Position numbers and translations under genes: made by a program
Notes under the pieces: model-generated
Told to the model about the DNA's origin: nothing
The model's database searches: none
The model's input: only the letters and a program-made list of their open reading frames with translations
Source: Planctomycetota bacterium
GTDB lineage: Bacteria > Planctomycetota > MHYJ01 > JACQXL01
Assembly (NCBI GenBank): GCA_030018555.1
Contig: JASEHY010000109.1
Span: forward strand, 1-5,314
Reading direction: 5' to 3'
DNA: 5,314 nt
Shown: in pieces, positions 1-2,976 of the stretch
Position numbering within the stretch: the first letter of the stretch is position 1
How the letters are laid out: every line of letters begins with the position of its first letter

Positions 1-55
1 CCGTGAGGGAGAGGGAGAAGGACAGGGTAAACTTCTTAGGTCTAACAGCCAGTAA
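1..55. repeat. 55-bp perfect direct repeat, copy A (left edge, 3' of ftsY)
   Basis: These 55 bases are identical, in the same orientation, to 2261-2315. The match ends at position 56, where copy A reads AGAGGG and copy B reads GAGGAGG; a one-base shift would extend the similarity by a few bases. The first part is purine-rich with a loose 6-bp period (GAGGGA, GAGGGA, GAAGGA, CAGGGT). Copy A begins at the very first base of the window, so its left boundary is unknown, and it ends 14 nt beyond the ftsY stop codon. With copy B it brackets the three-gene ribH-nusB-ftsY cluster. It may be a dispersed intergenic repeat, or an end left by an assembler that broke at a repeated word of this length. Confidence 0.9.
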
Positions 56-69
56 AGAGGGAAAAGGCA

Positions 70-999
70 TCACGAAGGTTCCTCAAACAATGCCTCCACG
101 AATTTCTCTGCGTCAAATATTTCTATATCATCTATTTTTTCCCCAACGCCGATAAATTTAACAGGTAGATTGAGTTGATTCTTGATAGCCACGATAATGC
201 CACCTTTGGCGGTGCCGTCTAACTTTGCCAGGAATAATCCTGTCAGGGATACCGCTTCATTAAATAATTTCGCCTGTGCGATGGCATTCTGACCGGTAGT
301 AGCATCAACTACCAATATAGTTTCATGAGGTGCGCCGGGTATTTTTCTCGCCAGAACATCCTTTATTTTAGTAAGTTCCCTCATCAGATTAGTTTTGGTG
401 TGCAATCTACCCGCGGTATCAACAATAAGAATATCGGATTTTCTCTTTATGGATGCTTCTGCGGCGTCAAAGGCAACAGCACCAGGGTCACTATTCGCCT
501 GATGCTTGATAATATCAACTTCTAATCTTTCAGCCCATGTGGTTAATTGCTCTATGGCAGCCGCACGAAAGGTGTCGCTTGCTGATAATAACACGCTCTT
601 GTGATTCTGCTTGAACAGATGTGCCAGTTTAGCAATAGAGGTCGTTTTTCCACTGCCGTTAACACCGGCTATAAGAATAACCGTCGGACCGCTGGGAGCA
701 TAATGAACCTCATTTTGATTCACCGTCTTACCAAGCGTTTGTTTCAGTTCATTCTTGAGATAATCTATAATCTGCGAAGGGTTGGTTAATCTGCCTTCTC
801 TGTAATCTTTCTTAATATCCTCAATAATCTTTATAGTTTCATTAACGCCGATATCTGCGGTAATAAGAATTTCCTCCAGCCGATTCAGTATTGTTTCATC
901 TATCCGCGCACCTCTGAGTAAATCCATAATATCCGAGGTGAAAACCTTTCTTGTCTTTGCCAGCCCTGTCTTTAATTTACCCAATATACTACCAATCAT
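70..999 (-). CDS. ftsY: Signal recognition particle receptor FtsY (SRP GTPase)
   Basis: FtsY is the membrane-associated GTPase that docks the SRP-ribosome-nascent chain complex by pairing its NG domain with that of Ffh, for co-translational insertion of membrane proteins. The 309-aa product has a helical N domain (about residues 1-95) and a complete G domain: P-loop GVNGSGKTT at 112-120, DTFRAAA at 142-148, DTAGR at 194-198, AKLDGTAKGG at 258-267 and the closing GVGEKIDD at 284-291. It lacks the long acidic A domain of the E. coli protein, as many bacterial FtsY proteins do. The insertion-box motif DTFRAAA and the SRP-receptor style ending separate it from Ffh, which would also carry a methionine-rich M domain. 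The start at 999 has a modest AAGGG ribosome site (1007-1011, 7-nt spacer). It is the last gene of the cluster, 37 nt after nusB. Confidence 0.97.
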   Translation of the reverse strand: MIGSILGKLKTGLAKTRKVFTSDIMDLLRGARIDETILNRLEEILITADIGVNETIKIIEDIKKDYREGRLTNPSQIIDYLKNELKQTLGKTVNQNEVHYAPSGPTVILIAGVNGSGKTTSIAKLAHLFKQNHKSVLLSASDTFRAAAIEQLTTWAERLEVDIIKHQANSDPGAVAFDAAEASIKRKSDILIVDTAGRLHTKTNLMRELTKIKDVLARKIPGAPHETILVVDATTGQNAIAQAKLFNEAVSLTGLFLAKLDGTAKGGIIVAIKNQLNLPVKFIGVGEKIDDIEIFDAEKFVEALFEEPS

Positions 1000-1014
1000 A
1001 ACTGAGCCCTTGGA

Positions 1015-1040
1015 CTAAAGAACGTTTCTCGGTTCTTTAG
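1015..1040. other. 9-bp hairpin across the nusB stop codon
   Basis: CTAAAGAAC (1015-1023) and GTTCTTTAG (1032-1040) form a perfect 9-bp inverted repeat around an 8-nt loop. The right arm contains the nusB stop codon (1037-1039) and is the first unit of an 8-bp tandem array. In the direction of transcription (minus strand) the hairpin has no T-run after it, and the ftsY ribosome site begins 3 nt past its end. A terminator is therefore unlikely. An mRNA hairpin affecting decay or nusB-ftsY coupling is possible but speculative. Confidence 0.6.
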
Positions 1041-1071
1041 TTTTTCAGTTCTTTAGTTCTTTCGTTCTTCA
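1032..1071. repeat. 8-bp tandem array, five units, overlapping the nusB 3' end
   Basis: There are five consecutive 8-bp units with consensus GTTCTTTA on the plus strand (starting at 1032, 1040, 1048, 1056 and 1064), each differing from the consensus by at most two bases. One unit in opposite orientation lies at 1016-1023. The array covers the nusB stop codon and encodes the last 11 NusB residues (LKNERTKELKN). As 8 is not a multiple of 3, successive units are read in different frames. It belongs with the 7-bp and 9-bp arrays elsewhere in the window. Confidence 0.8.
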
Positions 1072-1477
1072 GAAAAGCCACTCTATCCAGGATACCGTTA
1101 ACAAATGCTGATGATTTTACTGTGCCATATTCTTTCGCCAACTCTATTGCTTCATTAATGACCACCTTTGGCGGTATATCATTGCGGAAAAGAAGTTCAT
1201 AGGTTGCAATCTGTAAAATAATTCTATCTACCACTGACACCCTTTCTAATTCCCATTTGCTAATTATCTGTTTAAGGGTGTTATTAATCTGTAAGTTATG
1301 TTTGTGATAACCTTCAATTAGTTCTTTAGCATAGTCCAAATCTATTGTCTTATTATCTTTTAAAGATAGGTCTATGGTATTATTCAATATGCCAGTGGTG
1401 GCTGAGTCTGTATTATTGAAGTGGAGGAGATAGAGTGATTCCAGAGCGGTTTTACGAGCATTAGTTCGCTGATACAT
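1037..1477 (-). CDS. nusB: Transcription antitermination factor NusB
   Basis: NusB, with NusE (S10), binds the boxA RNA of rRNA operons and helps RNA polymerase resist termination. The 146-aa product has the usual family length and an all-helical pattern. Its N-terminus (RTNARKTALESLYLLHF, residues 4-20) is the expected arginine-containing first helix. The C-terminal half carries the family signature: W75 ELERV, VDRIILQIATYELLF (83-97), IPPKVVINEAIELAKEYG (101-118) and SSAFVNGILDRV (122-133). The start at 1477 fits the family N-terminus, but there is no recognisable Shine-Dalgarno sequence. A 20-bp dispersed repeat begins 10 nt upstream and occupies the place where one would lie. The last 11 codons and the stop lie in an 8-bp tandem array, so the extreme C-terminus is probably repeat-derived. 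It sits between ribH and ftsY; ribH-nusB linkage is common in bacteria. Confidence 0.95.
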   Translation of the reverse strand: MYQRTNARKTALESLYLLHFNNTDSATTGILNNTIDLSLKDNKTIDLDYAKELIEGYHKHNLQINNTLKQIISKWELERVSVVDRIILQIATYELLFRNDIPPKVVINEAIELAKEYGTVKSSAFVNGILDRVAFLKNERTKELKN

Positions 1478-1486
1478 ACCAATTTT

Positions 1487-1506
1487 AATCTGTGTAATCT
1501 GTGGCT
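1487..1506. repeat. 20-bp dispersed repeat in the ribH-nusB gap
   Basis: The sequence AATCTGTGTAATCTGTGGCT is identical to the right arm of the inverted-repeat element upstream of ribH (2126-2145), and 19 of 20 bases match the reverse complement of its left arm (2061-2080). It consists of two 9-bp units (AATCTGTGT, AATCTGTGG) plus CT. It lies 10-29 nt upstream of the nusB start codon, in what should be its translation initiation region. Confidence 0.9.
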
Positions 1507-1533
1507 CAATAACTCAAAGAACGGTTGAGATAA

Positions 1534-1550
1534 CAGATTCGTTAAATCTG
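1534..1550. other. Small hairpin over the ribH stop codon
   Basis: CAGATT (1534-1539) and AATCTG (1545-1550) form a 6-bp stem with a 5-nt loop that holds the ribH stop codon (1542-1544). It is short, A+T-rich and has no T-run, so it is not a convincing terminator. It is listed as a possible intercistronic mRNA structure only. Confidence 0.3.
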
Positions 1551-2006
1551 CTTTAATATATTGACCATTTCCACTGCTGATTCAGCTGCTTGGGCGCCCT
1601 TGTTACCGCGCTTGATACCCGCACGTTCCATTGCCTGCTCTACGGTTTCTGCGGTGATAATTCCGAACTCTATCGGGATACCGCTTTCCAGACAGACATG
1701 GGCAATACCTTTTGCGGATTCAGAGGCGATATAATCAAAATGAGGAGTATCGCCCTTAATTATCGCTCCTAAACAGATAATCGCATCGTACTTTTTACTA
1801 CGGGTGAGTCTCTGCGCAATCAAAGGTATCTCAAAAGAACCCGGCACCCAGACCACATCAATATGTTCCTTCTTTACCCCATAGCGAACAAGCCGGTCCT
1901 GCGCGCCATCAAGCAACCTCTGCGTTACTAACTCATTAAACCTGCTTACAATAATCGCAAACTTTTTCCCTGTTGCCTCCAGATTCCCTTCATACACTTT
2001 TCCCAT
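1542..2006 (-). CDS. ribH: 6,7-dimethyl-8-ribityllumazine synthase (riboflavin synthase beta chain)
   Basis: RibH condenses 5-amino-6-ribitylaminouracil with 3,4-dihydroxy-2-butanone 4-phosphate to give 6,7-dimethyl-8-ribityllumazine, the penultimate step of riboflavin synthesis; family members assemble as pentamers or 60-mer shells. The 154-aa product matches the usual length. Visible motifs are SRFNE at 21-25 (substrate ring contact), VPGSFEIP at 54-61, GAIIKGDTPHFDYI at 80-93 with the presumed catalytic His89, the FGIIT segment at 114-118, and ERAG...NKGAQAA at 127-141, which includes the phosphate-binding arginine region. The start at 2006 is fixed by a strong AGGAGGTG site with good spacing. 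It is the first gene of the minus-strand cluster, 64 nt before nusB. No other riboflavin gene is present and I see no FMN riboswitch in its leader, so regulation by FMN is not evident. Confidence 0.97.
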   Translation of the reverse strand: MGKVYEGNLEATGKKFAIIVSRFNELVTQRLLDGAQDRLVRYGVKKEHIDVVWVPGSFEIPLIAQRLTRSKKYDAIICLGAIIKGDTPHFDYIASESAKGIAHVCLESGIPIEFGIITAETVEQAMERAGIKRGNKGAQAAESAVEMVNILKQI

Positions 2007-2010
2007 AATT

Positions 2011-2018
2011 CACCTCCT
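2011..2018 (-). promoter_or_regulatory. Strong Shine-Dalgarno site of ribH
   Basis: On the minus strand this reads AGGAGGTG. The AGGAGG core (2013-2018) is followed by 6 nt and then the ATG at 2006. It fixes the ribH start and contrasts with nusB, which has no such site. Confidence 0.9.
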
Positions 2019-2038
2019 GATATTAAGTTTAATTACTT

Positions 2039-2053
2039 TTGACTAAAAGTCAA
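2039..2053. promoter_or_regulatory. Palindrome TTGACT-AAA-AGTCAA upstream of ribH
   Basis: This is a perfect 6-bp inverted repeat with a 3-nt centre, 33-47 nt upstream of the ribH start. On the minus strand one arm reads TTGACT, a good -35 hexamer, but the position 17 nt downstream is AAACTT, a poor -10. It could be an operator overlapping a ribH promoter, or chance in A+T-rich DNA. The regulator, if any, is unknown. Confidence 0.3.
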
Positions 2054-2060
2054 GGAAAAT

Positions 2061-2145
2061 AGCCACAGATTTCACAGATTAAATCCGTGTAATTTATATC
2101 TGGTCAAATTTCACAGATTAAGTTCAATCTGTGTAATCTGTGGCT
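2061..2145. repeat. Inverted-repeat element built of 9-bp units
   Basis: Outer arms 2061-2080 and 2126-2145 pair over 20 bp with one mismatch. The arms are tandem 9-bp units, NCACAGATT on the left (2063-2071, 2072-2080) and AATCTGTGN on the right (2126-2134, 2135-2143). Inside are another forward unit (2111-2119) and a diverged inverted unit AATCCGTGT (2082-2090). A 14-bp stretch, ATTTCACAGATTAA, occurs twice (2069-2082, 2109-2122). A copy of the right arm recurs at 1487-1506. There is no coding capacity, so this is a non-autonomous dispersed repeat. A T-run follows the right arm on the plus strand, but no plus-strand gene lies upstream to terminate. Confidence 0.85.
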
Positions 2146-2161
2146 GTTTTTCTTGACGCTA

Positions 2162-2189
2162 TTGGATATATTTAATAATTATTTATAAA
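2162..2189 (+). promoter_or_regulatory. Candidate promoter for the plus-strand gene pair
   Basis: TATAAA (2184-2189) is a good -10 candidate, with TTGGAT (2162-2167) 16 nt upstream as a weak -35. A better -35-like TTGACG at 2153-2158 has no -10 at proper distance. The A+T-rich block (2160-2195) includes the palindrome ATTTATAAAT (2181-2190), so it could also serve the minus strand. Transcription would begin near 2197, leaving a leader of about 130 nt that includes the 2201-2220 hairpin and the direct repeat. Confidence 0.25.
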
Positions 2190-2200
2190 TAGATAATGGA

Positions 2201-2220
2201 ATCCCGATATTCATCGGGAT
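2201..2220. repeat. Compact palindrome, 8-bp stem and 4-nt loop
   Basis: ATCCCGAT and ATCGGGAT pair perfectly around ATTC. No T-run follows on either strand. It resembles the small REP-like palindromes scattered between genes in many uncultivated bacteria (impression from memory). A related but distinct palindrome, CCCCGAA and TTCGGGG, lies inside the kinase gene at 3360-3377. Confidence 0.65.
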
Positions 2221-2260
2221 AACTGACTGTAACCCTTCGCTATACTTGGTAGCCACCATC

Positions 2261-2315
2261 CCGTGAGGGAGAGGGAGAAGGACAGGGTAAACTTCTTAGG
2301 TCTAACAGCCAGTAA
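2261..2315. repeat. 55-bp perfect direct repeat, copy B (5' leader of the membrane-protein gene)
   Basis: Identical to 1-55. This copy ends 1 nt before the AGGAGG ribosome site of the gene at 2329. A reading frame without stops runs through it from a GTG at 2263 into that gene, but the strong ribosome site argues that translation starts at 2329 and that this is untranslated leader. A 12-bp piece of its left flank and start, TCCCGTGAGGGA (2259-2270), recurs at 3007-3018 in the kinase gene. Confidence 0.9.
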
Positions 2316-2316
2316 G

Positions 2317-2322
2317 AGGAGG
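2317..2322 (+). promoter_or_regulatory. Shine-Dalgarno AGGAGG fixing the start at 2329
   Basis: This is a perfect AGGAGG with a 6-nt spacer to the ATG at 2329. It decides between that start (179 aa) and the longer GTG start at 2263 (201 aa), whose extra 22 codons lie mostly in the direct repeat. Confidence 0.9.
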
Positions 2323-2328
2323 TATTAT

Positions 2329-2868
2329 ATGGACGACCTGTTTACATTTGCCGCTTATGTAATAATAATACTCATTATTGGCGCTGTTTCTATAATCAAA
2401 AAGATTATAGAAGCACAGAAAAGACGAAGCGAACTTCGTTCTCGTCAGGGAAAAACTCTCAGAGTAGAAGAAAAAGTCGCAGAGCATTTTCCGGCGAGAC
2501 CACTAATCACAGAGACAGATATACCTCCTGAAGAGGAAGAGATTCACGAAGCACCTATTAATATTGAAGACCTCCTGAAACGAGTGTTTACTGGAGAGAT
2601 AACAGAAGAAAAGCCAGAAACAGTCAGAAGGATAAGAGATTTTCCTAAAGTGGAGTTACCACCTCCTACAAGAGAGAAATTTACTCCTCAAATCAAGGCG
2701 TCAACTCCACCATCTGACGAATTAAAAGAGATGGAGGGGTGGGGGGATGTCGCCGAAACAAACTGGCATCAGTTCACCACGCAATTAAAAAGCAAGGGCT
2801 TATCTGAAATCCAACAAGCAATTATTATATCTGATTTGATTCGCCCCCGTCCCCGAGGGAGACGGTAG
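2329..2868 (+). CDS. Uncharacterised single-pass membrane protein (179 aa)
   Basis: I do not recognise this gene by name. The product has an N-terminal hydrophobic helix (about residues 4-25, FTFAAYVIIILIIGAVSII) followed by basic residues (KK, KRR), which suggests a short outside N-terminus and a cytoplasmic body. Residues 40-145 are charged, acidic and proline-rich and look disordered. A compact C-terminal segment (about 146-172, HQFTTQLKSKGLSEIQQAIIISDLI) is probably helical, and the tail is RPRPRGRR. The pattern of a disordered stretch ending in an AI-I-S-(D/E)-(L/I) helix with a PR-rich tail recalls small planctomycete proteins of unknown function (inference from memory). The last residues are encoded by a small palindrome (2847-2865). 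It lies 108 nt upstream of the kinase gene in the same direction, so a shared transcript is plausible. Confidence 0.8.
   Translation: MDDLFTFAAYVIIILIIGAVSIIKKIIEAQKRRSELRSRQGKTLRVEEKVAEHFPARPLITETDIPPEEEEIHEAPINIEDLLKRVFTGEITEEKPETVRRIRDFPKVELPPPTREKFTPQIKASTPPSDELKEMEGWGDVAETNWHQFTTQLKSKGLSEIQQAIIISDLIRPRPRGRR
2847..2865. other. G+C-rich palindrome at the 3' end of the 2329 gene
   Basis: CCGTC (2847-2851) and GACGG (2861-2865) pair, and CCC and GGG inside the loop can add to the stem. It encodes the last residues and abuts the TAG stop (2866-2868). No T-run follows, so it is not a convincing terminator. The central CCCCGAGGGA resembles the CCCGTGAGGGA motif of the direct repeat. Confidence 0.45.
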
Positions 2869-2878
2869 ACGCGGTATA

Positions 2879-2961
2879 AAGTTACAAGTTAAAAGTTATA
2901 AGTTTAAAGTTCTAATTACTATCAATAAAACTTGTAACTTGAAACCTGTAACCTGAAACTT
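2879..2961. repeat. Two facing arrays of five 7-bp units
   Basis: The left array (2879-2913) is five units of AAGTTNN. The right array (2927-2961) is five units of the same motif in opposite orientation (consensus GNAACYT). A 13-nt A+T-rich gap separates them. Units match their opposite partners at most positions, so the whole block can fold into an imperfect stem of about 35 bp. It fills nearly all of the 108-nt gap between the membrane-protein gene and the kinase gene. There is no coding capacity. It could be a mobile-type dispersed repeat, and in mRNA it would give a long hairpin ending 15 nt before the kinase start. Confidence 0.85.
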
Positions 2962-2976
2962 TTTCTGAAATATATT

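Larger units (their letters stand above)
2007..2328. other. Divergent intergenic region, gene-free
   Basis: About 320 bases separate the divergently read ribH and the membrane-protein gene. From left to right they hold the ribH ribosome site, a TTGACT palindrome, a long inverted-repeat element with 9-bp units, an A+T-rich stretch suited to a promoter, an 8-bp-stem palindrome, copy B of the 55-bp direct repeat and the ribosome site of the 2329 gene. No tRNA, riboswitch or additional reading frame of convincing quality was found. Confidence 0.85.

Noticed and set aside
70..999. Ffh instead of FtsY
   Set aside because: The protein ends directly after the G domain with no methionine-rich M domain, and the GVGEKIDD-type ending fits the receptor.
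2007..2060. FMN riboswitch in the ribH leader
   Set aside because: The leader is short and A+T-rich and lacks the conserved G-rich segments of the RFN element.
2061..2155. Inverted repeat followed by TTTTT as a terminator
   Set aside because: The T-run is on the plus strand, where no upstream gene exists in this window. On the minus strand the element would lie before ribH, and the units recur elsewhere as a dispersed repeat.
2263..2328. Upstream GTG extension adding 22 residues to the membrane protein
   Set aside because: The extension lies mostly inside the 55-bp direct repeat, while a perfect AGGAGG with a 6-nt spacer precedes the ATG at 2329 and the membrane helix follows that start directly.
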